A DNA stretch of 64,000 bases, from NCBI RefSeq assembly GCF_003086775.1, contig NZ_CP026001.1:3438125-3502124 (forward strand). The letters are read 5' to 3'. The notes beneath the pieces were generated by a model that was not told the DNA's origin, searched no databases, and worked only from the letters and a program-made list of their open reading frames with translations. Positions 36,672-45,129 of this stretch are shown piece by piece. Within the stretch, counting starts at the first letter, position 1. Each line of letters opens with the position of its first letter. The position numbers were made by a program, and so were the translations under genes. Source of the DNA: Stenotrophomonas sp. ZAC14D1_NAIMI4_1. GTDB lineage: Bacteria > Pseudomonadota > Gammaproteobacteria > Xanthomonadales > Xanthomonadaceae.

Positions 36672-38072
36672 ATGAAAATGAACAACCTGCGTCGCCCGGT
36701 CCGGGTGGCGACCACCGGTTTGCTGGGCATGTTGATGCCCGTGGCCTTGTCCACCACCGCGCAGACACCGCCGGCCCTGCCGCCGATGCCGACCAACATC
36801 GAAACCGCCGCGGGCCCGGGCATCGCCCACACCCAGCCGGCGGCGTACCGCACCGGCCTGGTGCCGCAGGTACAGCTGCCTGCCGCAGGCTTCAACGTCG
36901 CCCACATCGAATCGATGGCGCAGCAGCTCACCTATGGCGAGCGCGTGCCAGGCATGGCCGTGGCCATCGTGCAGGGCGGCCGCGTGCTCAGCGCGCGCGG
37001 TTACGGCGTCACCGACGTCAACAATCCGCTGCCGGTCGACGCGCATACCGTCTTCCGCCTGGCGTCGCTGTCCAAGGCGTTCGCCGGCACCATGGCCGGC
37101 CTGCTGGTCAACGACGGCACGCTTCGCTGGGACAGCAAGGTCACCGACTACGTGCCGGGCTTCCGCCTCAACTCGCCCGAAGCCACCGACCGCCTGACCG
37201 TTGCCGATGTGCTCAGCCACCGCGTCGGCCTGCCCTACAACGCCTACGACCGCGACATCGAAGGCAATGCCGAGTACTACTCGCTGACCCAGAAGCTGGC
37301 CAACACCAGCCTGAAGTGCCTGCCGGGCGACTGCTACGCCTACCAGAACGTGGCCTTCAGCCTGATCGGCGACGTGGTCTATGCCGCCTCGGGCAGCTTC
37401 TACGAACAATCGGTCGAGCGCCGCATCTTCAAGCCGCTCGGCATGAACGATGCCAGCCTCGGCCTGGCCGGCATCCAGGCCAGCTCGCGCTGGGCGCGCC
37501 CGCACGTGCGCAGCCGCAATGGCTGGGTATCGCTGACGCCGAAGCCGACCTACTACCGCGTCGCCCCGGCCGCCGGCGTCAACGCCAGTGCCAGCGACAT
37601 GGCGCAGTGGCTGCTGGCACACACCGGGCATCGCCCCGACGTGCTGCCGGCACCGCTGCTGGCCACCCTGCATTCGAGCCTGATCAACACCCCGGGCGAG
37701 ATGCGCTCGGGCTGGCGCCGTGAGCGCCTGCACTCGGCCGGCTACGCGCTGGGCTGGCGCACCTTCGATTACGCCGGCCACGACGTGGTCTTCCATGCCG
37801 GTGCGGTGCAGGGCTATCGCGGTCTGGTCGCACTGGTGCCGGAGCGTGACCTCGGCATCGCCATCCTGTGGAACGGCGAGAGCGGCCTGCCCAGCGGCCT
37901 GCTGCCGACCGTGCTCGATTCGGCGCTGGGCCTGCCGGCGCAGCGCTGGCTGGACGTGGACACCGATTTCGGCAGCGACAGCCTGATGGCCGAGGGCGCG
38001 ACCCCGGCGCAGCAGGACAAGCGCAAGGGCAAGGGCGCCTCGGGCAACCGTGCCGTGGCCTCGCCGCGCTGA
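36672..38072 (+). CDS. Exported class C beta-lactamase-like serine hydrolase
   Basis: A 466-residue periplasmic protein with an export signal (VATTGLLGMLMPVALSTTA) and a penicillin-binding/beta-lactamase fold. The catalytic SxxK is SLSK in FRLASLSKAFAG (about Ser 133), the YxN motif is YQN in CYAYQNVAFSLIG, and the third motif is HAG in VVFHAGAVQGYRG. The third motif and a basic C-terminal tail (QQDKRKGKGA) suggest a DD-peptidase or esterase of the AmpH/EstB kind rather than a true beta-lactamase. It stands alone. Confidence 0.9.
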   Translation: MKMNNLRRPVRVATTGLLGMLMPVALSTTAQTPPALPPMPTNIETAAGPGIAHTQPAAYRTGLVPQVQLPAAGFNVAHIESMAQQLTYGERVPGMAVAIVQGGRVLSARGYGVTDVNNPLPVDAHTVFRLASLSKAFAGTMAGLLVNDGTLRWDSKVTDYVPGFRLNSPEATDRLTVADVLSHRVGLPYNAYDRDIEGNAEYYSLTQKLANTSLKCLPGDCYAYQNVAFSLIGDVVYAASGSFYEQSVERRIFKPLGMNDASLGLAGIQASSRWARPHVRSRNGWVSLTPKPTYYRVAPAAGVNASASDMAQWLLAHTGHRPDVLPAPLLATLHSSLINTPGEMRSGWRRERLHSAGYALGWRTFDYAGHDVVFHAGAVQGYRGLVALVPERDLGIAILWNGESGLPSGLLPTVLDSALGLPAQRWLDVDTDFGSDSLMAEGATPAQQDKRKGKGASGNRAVASPR

Positions 38073-38095
38073 GCGCGGTTGCCTTGCCGGTGATG

Positions 38096-38166
38096 GGTAG
38101 AGTCGACTGTCAGTCGACTCCCGCGGTGCCGGATCGAAAAGCAGTCGACTGACAGTCGACTCTACC
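38096..38166. repeat. Double SMAG palindrome, perfect long inverted repeat
   Basis: gggtagagtcgactgtcagt...gtcgactctaccc: two identical palindromes in mirror orientation lie between convergent genes, a plausible shared transcription-end structure. Confidence 0.88.
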
Positions 38167-38190
38167 CACGGCGGTGAAGCAGACGCAGGG

Positions 38191-38949
38191 TCAGTGCGCG
38201 AAGTAGTGCATGCCGCCATCCACCGGGATGACCGCGCCGGTGATGTAGCCGGCCAGCGGCGACGCGAGAAACGCCACCAGTGGCGCCACCTCCTCCGGCT
38301 CGCCAAAGCGGCCGATGGGAATGTTGCGGTCGATGAACGCTCGCCGGCTTTCCTCGGTGGGATGCAAGCGGCTGAGGATCTGCGCGCTGTTGATGCGCCC
38401 GGGCGCGAGGGTGTTGACCGTGATGCCCTGCGCCGCCACCTGCGATGACAGGCCCTTGCTCCACAGGTGCAGCGCGGCCTTCGCCGCCGTGGCGGCATTC
38501 ACCGCACGCGGCTCCATCGAGCCACTGAAGTTGATCACCCGCCCCCAGCCCTGCGCCTGCATGCCGGGCAACAGCGCCTGGGTCAGCCGCCGCGACGCGG
38601 AGAAGTTCAGCGCCATCGCTTCGTCCCATACGTCATCAGCGGCGTCGACAGACGTCGGCCGCGAGCCACCGGCGGCATTGACCAGGATGTCCACGCGCTG
38701 CAGCGCGGCCTGCGCCCCGGCGGCGATGCGTGCCAGCTGCGCGGCGTCGGTGAGGTCACCCGGCAGGATCAGCGGCGCGGCTGCACCACCAGCGGCGATC
38801 TCCGCCGCCAGCGTCTGCAGCGGCTCCTGCCGCCGCGCGGTGATCGCGATGCGTACGCCGAGCGCCGCCAGCTGCCGCGCAACCGCAGCGCCGATGCCGC
38901 TGCCTGCGCCGGTCACCAGCGCGGTCCGTCCTTCAAGCTTCAGATCCAT
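38191..38949 (-). CDS. SDR-family protein lacking the catalytic tyrosine
   Basis: A 252-residue Rossmann-fold protein. The cofactor motif TGAGSGIG near residue 15 and NAAG (VNAAGGSRP) are intact. The serine position is present (NFSGSMEP), but the YxxxK active site reads ATAAK (in [13 protein letters not shown]), so the tyrosine is replaced by alanine while the lysine is kept. The C-terminal [12 protein letters not shown] is normal. It may be a diverged SDR subfamily. It is divergent from a LysR regulator that may control it. The ATG at 38949 has GGGAGAA upstream. Confidence 0.88.
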   Translation of the reverse strand: MDLKLEGRTALVTGAGSGIGAAVARQLAALGVRIAITARRQEPLQTLAAEIAAGGAAAPLILPGDLTDAAQLARIAAGAQAALQRVDILVNAAGGSRPTSVDAADDVWDEAMALNFSASRRLTQALLPGMQAQGWGRVINFSGSMEPRAVNAATAAKAALHLWSKGLSSQVAAQGITVNTLAPGRINSAQILSRLHPTEESRRAFIDRNIPIGRFGEPEEVAPLVAFLASPLAGYITGAVIPVDGGMHYFAH

Positions 38950-39063
38950 GGTGTTCTCCCATCTGCATCGCCGGCACATCCGGCCCGTGCAACGCATGCT
39001 CTGTGATCACCCCTGATTGATAAACTCCGCGCAGGTTTCAGCATTCAACACCCGGGGTGTCAG

Positions 39064-39957
39064 ATGAACCTGCTGGAAAGCATGCAGGTCTACGTGCTGA
39101 TCGTGGACAGGGGCAGTCTCAGTGCAGCGGCGGCGGCCATGGACATCTCAGCGACCATGGCCGGCAAGCACCTGCGCGCACTGGAAACGCGGCTGGGCAT
39201 GCAGCTGCTCAGCCGCACCACGCGCCGCCAGCACATGACGCCCTTCGGCGAGGACTACTACGCGCGCTGCAAGGACATCCTGCGGCTGGTCGAGGAGACC
39301 GATGCGCAGGCCGCGCACCAGCAGTTGGCACCGGCCGGTACGCTGCGCATCAGCGCGCCGGTGATCTTCGGCACGCACGCGCTGGTGCCTGCCCTGGCCG
39401 AGTACATGCAGCGCCATCCGCACGTGCGGGTGGAGGCGACGTTGAGCGACCGCGTGGTCGACCTGGCCGAGGACGGCGTCGAGGCCGCGCTGCGCATCGG
39501 CACCCTGGCCGACAGCAGCACGCTGGTCGCCCGCCCGCTGACGCCCTACCGGCTGATGATGTGCGCCTCGCCGGCCTACCTTGCCCGCCACGGTACGCCG
39601 CGTACGCTCGCCGACCTGGCGGCGCACCAGTGCCTGTCATTCAGTCCCAGCGCGCTGGCGCAGTGGCTGGAGGGCGATGCTGGCGGGCTGGAGCATATCG
39701 CCGCTGCGCGCCTGCAGATCAACAATGGCGAAGCGCTGCGTGCGGCGGCGCTGCATGGGCTGGGCATCGTGCTGCAGTCGAACCAGCTGATGTCTGCCGA
39801 CGTCGCCGCCGGACGCCTGGTGCAGTTGTTCCCGGAACATGGCCGGACCGGCCGGCCGATGCACGTGGTCTATTCCCACGACCGCTACCCATCCACCCGC
39901 CTGCGCAGCTTCGTCGACTTCCTGGTGGAGCGCTTTCCTCCGGCGCCGCACAGGTAG
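39064..39957 (+). CDS. LysR-family transcriptional regulator
   Basis: A 297-residue regulator with an N-terminal winged helix (MNLLESMQVYVLIVDRGSLSAAAAAMDIS) of the CrgA/DsdC-like branch and a C-terminal effector domain (LRISAPVIFGTHALVPAL). It is divergent from the SDR gene with a 114-bp gap, the standard LysR layout in which the regulator controls its neighbour. The inducer is unknown. Confidence 0.92.
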   Translation: MNLLESMQVYVLIVDRGSLSAAAAAMDISATMAGKHLRALETRLGMQLLSRTTRRQHMTPFGEDYYARCKDILRLVEETDAQAAHQQLAPAGTLRISAPVIFGTHALVPALAEYMQRHPHVRVEATLSDRVVDLAEDGVEAALRIGTLADSSTLVARPLTPYRLMMCASPAYLARHGTPRTLADLAAHQCLSFSPSALAQWLEGDAGGLEHIAAARLQINNGEALRAAALHGLGIVLQSNQLMSADVAAGRLVQLFPEHGRTGRPMHVVYSHDRYPSTRLRSFVDFLVERFPPAPHR

Positions 39958-39978
39958 AGTCTGCCTGCGGTCGCCCAT

Positions 39979-40020
39979 AAAAAAACCCCCTCCCCGCTGG
40001 GCAGCCAGGGAAGGGGGTTT
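39979..40020. terminator. Bidirectional terminator between lysR and the histone-like gene
   Basis: AAAAAACCCCCT...AGGGGGTTT forms a stem with A-runs on one side and T-runs on the other, so it can serve both convergent genes. Confidence 0.85.
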
Positions 40021-40044
40021 CAGGGTACGGCTATCGGGAAGTAC

Positions 40045-40572
40045 TTAGATCAGCGGCGCCGGGGTTGCCGGCAGAGCGACCGGAGCGGCCTTCTTCTTGC
40101 GGGCGGCCGGCTTGCGCTTGGCAACCTTCTTGGCAGCCTTCTTCGGGGCAGCCTTCTTGGTGGCCTTCTTCGCAGTCGCCTTCTTGGCAGTCTTCTTCAC
40201 TGCCTTCTTGGCGACCTTCTTTACGGCCTTCTTCGCGGTCTTCTTTGCCGGCTTCTTGGCAACCTTCTTCGCCGCCTTCTTCACTGCCTTCTTCGCAGTG
40301 GTCTTCTTGGCGACCTTCTTGGCTACCTTCTTGACGGCCTTCTTCGCGGTCTTCTTTGCCGGCTTCTTGGCGACCTTCTTCGCCGCCTTCTTCACTGCCT
40401 TCTTCGCAGTGGTCTTCTTGGCGACCTTCTTGGCGACCTTCTTCACGGCCTTCTTGGCGGTCGCCTTCTTCGCGACCTTCTTCACTGCCTTCTTGGCAGC
40501 GGCCTTCTTAGCGACCTTCTTCACCGCTTTCTTGGCGGCGGGCTTTTTCTTCGCAGCTTTCTTGGTTGCCAT
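40045..40572 (-). CDS. Histone H1-like lysine/alanine-rich DNA-binding protein
   Basis: A 175-residue protein built almost only of KKAVKKVAKK/AKKTTAKK-type repeats, resembling the C-terminal tail of histone H1 and bacterial H1-like proteins. It should be highly positively charged and bind DNA non-specifically. A 37-residue block is tandemly duplicated (DNA period 111 bp, 40224-40445). The tail RKKKAAPVALPATPAPLI is the only non-repetitive part. The ATG at 40572 has GAGGAG just upstream. A good promoter lies about 290 bp upstream. Confidence 0.93.
   Translation of the reverse strand: MATKKAAKKKPAAKKAVKKVAKKAAAKKAVKKVAKKATAKKAVKKVAKKVAKKTTAKKAVKKAAKKVAKKPAKKTAKKAVKKVAKKVAKKTTAKKAVKKAAKKVAKKPAKKTAKKAVKKVAKKAVKKTAKKATAKKATKKAAPKKAAKKVAKRKPAARKKKAAPVALPATPAPLI
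40224..40445. repeat. 111-bp in-frame tandem duplication within the histone-like gene
   Basis: Two almost identical 111-bp copies (starting about 40224 and 40335) encode 37 residues each. Such repeats commonly change copy number by slippage, so gene length may vary between strains. Confidence 0.85.
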
Positions 40573-41301
40573 GGGATGGCTCCTCGTCAGTGATAGGGAG
40601 TTGAAACGCCCAGGTGGATCAAACCCGCGGTTGCTGCGTGCGGGGACCGCCGGCGCGTCAGGCGCGCCGTTACGGATGCGGCAATGCCCGCCTCGATCGG
40701 CGGAGCGGGCATCGGAACGGGAGATGCCTTGCATTTCTCCGGGGGAAGCGGGGCCATGTCCACCGTCTGCAGGATCGCGGTGGTCTTGAAGGGGCTGCTT
40801 CGCATCGGACGATTGATTCTGCGCACTCGGTTTGGCAGGCAAGGTCTGCTGAGGCGAAACCTAATCACGGTTTTTTTTACTGTCAACAACCCCCGCGAAA
40901 AAATTTCACATCCGCGTCCATCCAAGTGCCGCCTACGGCGCCGCCGCGCGGCGTCCTGCCAGCCCTGCATCGCGCACCGGCAATGCCGCACAGCGCAACA
41001 CCTGATCGCGCGTGCTGAATAAAAAACGCTTGAAATAAGCACTCTGCGTTGATAGGCAGCATTGCATGCCGCGCATCGCGCGTCGTCGTTCGACACGCGC
41101 CCGCGCACTCGCCCGCCGCACCACAACGGGTCTGCAACGGGGGGTAAAAGTTTTCACATCCGAACGCGCCAGCGCGGGGCTGAAACGCGGATTTGCGCAA
41201 AACTGCGCGCGCCTGATCGCGCCGCTCAATGCCGCCTGATGCCACGCCGCAGGTGTGCTGCGAACCCGATGGCATGAGTCGGTTACGGTGGCCGGAACGA
41301 A
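40573..41301. promoter_or_regulatory. Gene-free region with histone-gene promoter and duplicated TTTCACATCCG motif
   Basis: No gene is credible in this gap. On the minus strand TTGACA (40881-40886) and TAGGTT (40858-40863), 17 bp apart, form a good promoter for the histone-like gene with a leader of about 280 nt. The 11-mer TTTCACATCCG occurs at 40904-40914, just upstream of that -35, and again at 41152-41162; both follow A/T-rich runs. The second copy may mark another promoter or a regulator site. Confidence 0.5.
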
Positions 41302-41325
41302 AACGGCCACCCGAAGGTGGCCGTT
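41302..41325 (-). terminator. Rho-independent terminator of gcvH
   Basis: Minus strand AACGGCCACC-TTCG-GGTGGCCGTT followed by TTCGTT, 21 nt after the gcvH stop. Confidence 0.88.
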
Positions 41326-41346
41326 CTGGAACCCGGAAACGAGGAC

Positions 41347-41742
41347 TCAGTGGTCTTCGTTTTCCAGGGCTTCGGCGTAGGCGTCCGGATCCAGCAGCTC
41401 GTTGAGCTCTTCGGCGTTGGTCAGCTCGACCACGTACATCCAGCCTTCGCCGTAGGCATCTTCGTTGATGGTTTCCGGCTTGTCCGACAGCGCCGAGTTG
41501 ACCTCGACGATCGTGCCGCTGACCGGGCTGTAGACGTCCGAGGCGGCCTTGACCGACTCGACGACGGCGATCTGCTCGCCCGCCTTGGCGTCGGCACCGA
41601 CTTCGGGCAGCTCGACGTAGACCAGGTCACCCAGCAGGCCCTGGGCATGGTCGGAAATGCCGACGGTGACGCGGCCGTTGCCTTCAACGCGGGCCCACTC
41701 GTGGGACTTGAGGAACTTGAGGTCGCCGGGGATCTCGCTCAT
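41347..41742 (-). CDS. gcvH: Glycine cleavage system H protein
   Basis: The lipoyl carrier of the glycine cleavage complex. The 131-residue protein has the lipoylation site [13 protein letters not shown] (Lys about 65) and the standard [22 protein letters not shown] block. The ATG at 41742 is preceded by GGAG. It lies downstream of gcvT with a 94-bp gap, on the same strand. Confidence 0.97.
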   Translation of the reverse strand: MSEIPGDLKFLKSHEWARVEGNGRVTVGISDHAQGLLGDLVYVELPEVGADAKAGEQIAVVESVKAASDVYSPVSGTIVEVNSALSDKPETINEDAYGEGWMYVVELTNAEELNELLDPDAYAEALENEDH

Positions 41743-41836
41743 GGGAACTGCTCCAGGTTTTGCAGGGGGTGGAAAAATCGGGGCTAGTGTAACCAACCGG
41801 CCGCCACTGCTGTCAGTGACGACCGGCACGTTCGGA

Positions 41837-42949
41837 TCAGGCGTCGGCCAGCACGCCGGGCTGGGCCTGGCCTTCGCGGACGAACGGGAACTTGACCACG
41901 CGCACCGGCACCTGCCGGCCACGGATGTCGACGGTGACCTGGCCGAGCTCGCCAGCCGGAACGCGGGCGAAGGCGATGCCCTTGGCCAGCGTCGGCGAGA
42001 ACGTGCCGGACAGGATTTCGCCCTGGCCGCCAGCGGTGGTCACCGCCTGGCCGTGGCGCAGCACGCCCTTCTCGTCCATCACCAGGCCGATCATCTGGCG
42101 CGCATTGCCGGCCGCCTTCTGCGCCTCCAGCACGTCGCGGCCGATGAAGTCGCGGCCTTCGTCCAGCGACACGGTCCAGGCCAGCGCCGCTTCGTACGGG
42201 CTGATCGCTTCGTCCATGTCCTGGCCATACAGGTTCATGCCGGCTTCCAGGCGCAGGGTGTCGCGCGCGCCGAGGCCGGCCGGCTTCACGCCCGCCGCCA
42301 GCAGGCGGTTCCAGAAGGCGACCACGGCGTCCTGCGGCAGCAGGATCTCGAAGCCGTCTTCGCCGGTGTAGCCGGTGCGGGCGACGAACAGTTCGACGCC
42401 GTCGTCCGCCGTGACCTGCAGGGCGGCGAAGCGGCCGAGCTTGGCCAGCGCATCGCGGTCGGCGCCGCCGACCAGGCCGACGACGCTGTCGCGCGCCTGC
42501 GGGCCCTGCACGGCGAGGATGGCCAGGTCCGGGCGCTGCTCGACGCTGACGCCGAACGGCGCTGCCTGTTCGCGCAGCCAGGCCAGGTCCTTCTCGCGGG
42601 TGGAGGCGTTGACGACCATGCGGAAGAAGTCATCGGCCAGGTAGTAGACGATCAGGTCGTCGATGACGCCGCCGGCCGGATTCAGCATGCACGAGTACAG
42701 CGCCTTGCCCGGCACCTTCAGCTTGTCGATGGAGTTGGCGAGCAGGCGGCGCAGGAACGGCTTGACCTGCTCGCCGCGCAGGTCGACCACGGTCATGTGG
42801 CTGACGTCGAAGACACCGGCTTCGCGGCGCACCAGATGGTGTTCGTCCAGCTGCGAGCCGTAGTGGATGGGCATGTCCCAACCCCCGAAATCGACCATCT
42901 TGGCGCCGAGGGCGCGGTGGGTATCGTTGAGCAGCGTCTTCTGGGTCAT
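41837..42949 (-). CDS. gcvT: Glycine cleavage system aminomethyltransferase
   Basis: The T protein, which moves the methylene unit from H-protein-bound aminomethyl to tetrahydrofolate. The 370-residue protein has N-terminal [29 protein letters not shown], the key Asp in [14 protein letters not shown] and the C-terminal folate domain ([20 protein letters not shown]). The ATG at 42949 gives the family's usual start; the long upstream frame runs into palindromes. No glycine riboswitch was seen upstream. The P protein gene is not in the window. Confidence 0.97.
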   Translation of the reverse strand: MTQKTLLNDTHRALGAKMVDFGGWDMPIHYGSQLDEHHLVRREAGVFDVSHMTVVDLRGEQVKPFLRRLLANSIDKLKVPGKALYSCMLNPAGGVIDDLIVYYLADDFFRMVVNASTREKDLAWLREQAAPFGVSVEQRPDLAILAVQGPQARDSVVGLVGGADRDALAKLGRFAALQVTADDGVELFVARTGYTGEDGFEILLPQDAVVAFWNRLLAAGVKPAGLGARDTLRLEAGMNLYGQDMDEAISPYEAALAWTVSLDEGRDFIGRDVLEAQKAAGNARQMIGLVMDEKGVLRHGQAVTTAGGQGEILSGTFSPTLAKGIAFARVPAGELGQVTVDIRGRQVPVRVVKFPFVREGQAQPGVLADA

Positions 42950-43124
42950 GACCGGTCCGGCAGCAGGGTAAACAAGAACGGCCATTATCCCAGATCGGTC
43001 GGCGGCAGGCGTGCCGCAGCGCAGCGGGAGTTGTGTTTGGCCGGCCTGCGGCCGGCGCCGCTTTTCTACAGCCAGGGCGTAAAGCGCAGAGCTTGGGTTC
43101 GTCGGCTCTCGGTTGTCTGGGTTT

Positions 43125-43230
43125 GGGCGGGGCGGTGTGACCGCGCGGGGGACGCCGTAAACCCGTCCCTGGGGGCTTGGCCGCGGCATCCATGCCGCGG
43201 ACACCCCCGCGCGGCCACACCGCCCCACCC
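43125..43230. repeat. Large palindrome F (left member of a pair with G)
   Basis: 27-bp arms (43125-43151 and 43204-43230) with two mismatches around a forward core. The second inner hairpin is CCGCGGCAT-CC-ATGCCGCGG, so both halves have changed relative to the TGGCGCCAT version of B and D yet still pair. From 42950 to 43645 there is no gene. Confidence 0.88.
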
Positions 43231-43427
43231 CTGCCAAGTTCCGTGGTGACGGACGGCAAGTGCCAGAGCAGAGCAAGAGCAAGAGCAAGAGCAGATGTGG
43301 ATGTCGATACATATATAGAGAGGGGTCGGAGCCCTTCTTTGCGGAAAGGGATCCGACCCCGGGCGAGCGCTTTTGCTTCTGCTCTTTATTTCTTTTCCGT
43401 GGGCTGGACGCGCACGGAAACTGTCGG
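43231..43427. other. 197-bp spacer between palindromes F and G, with hexamer repeats and a hairpin
   Basis: Contains an AGAGCA microsatellite (43264-43294) and a 15-bp-arm hairpin (GGGGTCGGAGCCCTT...AAGGGATCCGACCCC, 43322-43360). These take the place of the A-rich run and SMAG hairpin seen in the B-C and D-E spacers. Confidence 0.75.
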
Positions 43428-43613
43428 GGGTCGGGCGGGTTGGGTTCGCGGGACCGTTGGCGCCATGGATGGCGCCATCGAGCCCCCAAGGGTGAGGGCG
43501 CTTTGCTTGCGAAGCACTGCTTCGCAAGCGCCCGAACGCACAGCCGCCAGCGGCTGGGCCGGACCCCGGAGGGGGGTTTACGGCGTGTCCCGCGAACCCA
43601 ACCCGCCCGACCC
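43428..43613. repeat. Large palindrome G (right member, enlarged by an inserted hairpin)
   Basis: Perfect 26-bp arms (43428-43453 and 43588-43613; GGGTCGGGCGGGTTGGGTTC). The reverse core is interrupted by about 80 extra bp including the inverted repeat GCTTGCGAAGC-ACT-GCTTCGCAAGC, making it 186 bp long instead of about 105. Confidence 0.88.
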
Positions 43614-43624
43614 AACACACAAGG

Positions 43625-43650
43625 CCAGTCGACTAACAGTCGACTCTACC
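43625..43650. repeat. SMAG palindrome at the nfeD 3' end
   Basis: cagtcgactaacagtcgact followed by ctacc (GTAG head on the minus strand). It overlaps the nfeD stop codon at 43646-43648. Confidence 0.8.
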
Positions 43651-44083
43651 CCGCCGCAGACTCGACCAGCAGCACGCTGCCCTGCACCGCCACCACCCTC
43701 ACCCGCGTACCCGCCGGCAGGTCCGGTCCACTCACCTGCCACGACGCATCATCGATGCTGACCCGGCCCTGCCCGTCGATGATGGCCTGCGGCAACGCCA
43801 CTACCCGGCCGACCAGCTGCTCGGCGCGGCGGTTCAGCAGCGGCTTGTCGCTGGCCCGCGCATGCGGCTTGCCCCAGCGCCGGTAGCACTGGATCGACAG
43901 CACGCTCAGCACCACGAACGCGACCACCTGCCACAGCAGCGGAATGTCGGCGAATACCGCCACCAGCACGAACACCGCCGCGGCACCGATGCCGATCCAC
44001 AGCATGAACGCGCCCGGGGCCAGCGCCTCGGCGGCGAACAGCAGCAGGGCCAGCGCGCCCCACGCAACCACGTCCCAGCGCAT
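43646..44083 (-). CDS. NfeD-like membrane protein
   Basis: A 145-residue protein with two to three N-terminal membrane helices (VVAWGALALLLFAAEAL, AAAVFVLVAVFADIPLLWQVVAF) and a C-terminal OB-fold domain (LVGRVVALPQAIIDGQGRV). It lacks the protease domain of long NfeD forms. It starts 1 nt after the SPFH-protein stop; these families typically pair in membrane microdomain or quality-control units. The ATG at 44083 fits that spacing. Confidence 0.92.
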   Translation of the reverse strand: MRWDVVAWGALALLLFAAEALAPGAFMLWIGIGAAAVFVLVAVFADIPLLWQVVAFVVLSVLSIQCYRRWGKPHARASDKPLLNRRAEQLVGRVVALPQAIIDGQGRVSIDDASWQVSGPDLPAGTRVRVVAVQGSVLLVESAAG

Positions 44084-44084
44084 G

Positions 44085-45044
44085 TCAGCCTCCGAACGGC
44101 GGCGGGCCCTTGCGGGCCGGCTTGTTTTCCTGGTTCGCCAGGGCCTGCTTGGCCAGTTCGGCGACGCCGGCAATGGAGCCGATCACGCCACTGGCTTCCA
44201 TCGGCATCAGCACCAGCTTCTGGTTCGGCGAGCTCGCCAGTTCCTTGAAGGCCTCGACGTACTTCTGCGCGACGAAATAGTTGATCGCCTGCACGTCACC
44301 CTCGGCAATCGCCGCCGAAACCACCTGGGTGGCCTTCGCCTCGGCCTCGGCCAGGCGTTCGCGCGCCTCGGCATCGCGGAACGCGGCTTCGCGGCGGCCT
44401 TCGGCTTCCAGCACGGTGGCCTGCTTCTCGCCCTCGGCGCGCAGGATCTCCGACTGCCGCGAACCTTCCGCTTCCAGGATCTGCGCACGCTTCTCGCGCT
44501 CGGCCTTCATCTGCCGCGCCATCGCATCCAGCAGGTCGCGCGGCGGCTGGATGTCGCGGATCTCGATGCGGTTGACCTTCACCCCCCACGGGTTGGTGGC
44601 ATGGTCGACCACGCTCAGCAGCTTGGCGTTGATCACCTCGCGCTGGCTGAGCGATTCATCCAGGTCCATCGAACCGATGACGGTACGGATGTTGGTCTGC
44701 ACCAGGGCAATCATCGCCACTTCCAGCACCGCCACCTCGTAGGCGGCCTTGGCCGCGTCCAGCACCTGGAAGAACACCACGCCATCGACGCGCACGGCGG
44801 CGTTGTCCTTGGTGATCACTTCCTGGCCCGGCACGTCCAGCACCTGCTCCATCATGTTCACCTTGCGCCCCACCCCGTACACGATGGGAATGAGAAAGTG
44901 CAGGCCGGGCGACATCGTGTGGGTGTAGCGGCCGAACCGCTCAACGGTCCATTCGTAGCCCTGCGGCACCATGCGCACGGCCTTGAACAGGATGATGACG
45001 GCCACCACGGCCAGCACCATGGTGAAAAACACAGTCGGGAACAT
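44085..45044 (-). CDS. SPFH/band-7 (stomatin-like) membrane protein
   Basis: A 319-residue protein with one N-terminal hydrophobic anchor (FFTMVLAVVAVIILFKAV), a band-7 domain (VPQGYEWTVERFGRYTHTMSPG, VDGVVFFQVLDAAKA) and a long Ala/Glu-rich coiled coil (ILEAEGSRQSEILRAEGEKQ), ending in a proline/glycine tail. QmcA-like. The ATG at 45044 has AGGA about 8 nt upstream and is preferred over the GTG codon just before it. Operon with the NfeD gene. Confidence 0.94.
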   Translation of the reverse strand: MFPTVFFTMVLAVVAVIILFKAVRMVPQGYEWTVERFGRYTHTMSPGLHFLIPIVYGVGRKVNMMEQVLDVPGQEVITKDNAAVRVDGVVFFQVLDAAKAAYEVAVLEVAMIALVQTNIRTVIGSMDLDESLSQREVINAKLLSVVDHATNPWGVKVNRIEIRDIQPPRDLLDAMARQMKAEREKRAQILEAEGSRQSEILRAEGEKQATVLEAEGRREAAFRDAEARERLAEAEAKATQVVSAAIAEGDVQAINYFVAQKYVEAFKELASSPNQKLVLMPMEASGVIGSIAGVAELAKQALANQENKPARKGPPPFGG

Positions 45045-45129
45045 CACGCTTTCCTTATCTCAGACGTCCAGCCGCCAGCATAGCGCGCGCACGCTGTTGC
45101 AGTGCGGCAGCGCAGCGCGTGGGGGTGGG

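Noticed and set aside
36672..38072. Antibiotic-resistance beta-lactamase
   Set aside because: SxxK and YxN are present, but the third motif is HAG and the tail is basic and atypical. An AmpH/EstB-like hydrolase is the safer call.
40614..41310. Several short open frames in the gap before gcvH
   Set aside because: They overlap each other on both strands, lack ribosome sites and have Arg/Ala-rich shadow composition.
42950..43060. Glycine riboswitch upstream of gcvT
   Set aside because: No glycine-aptamer core was recognisable in the short leader, and palindrome F begins (in the plus sense) close by.
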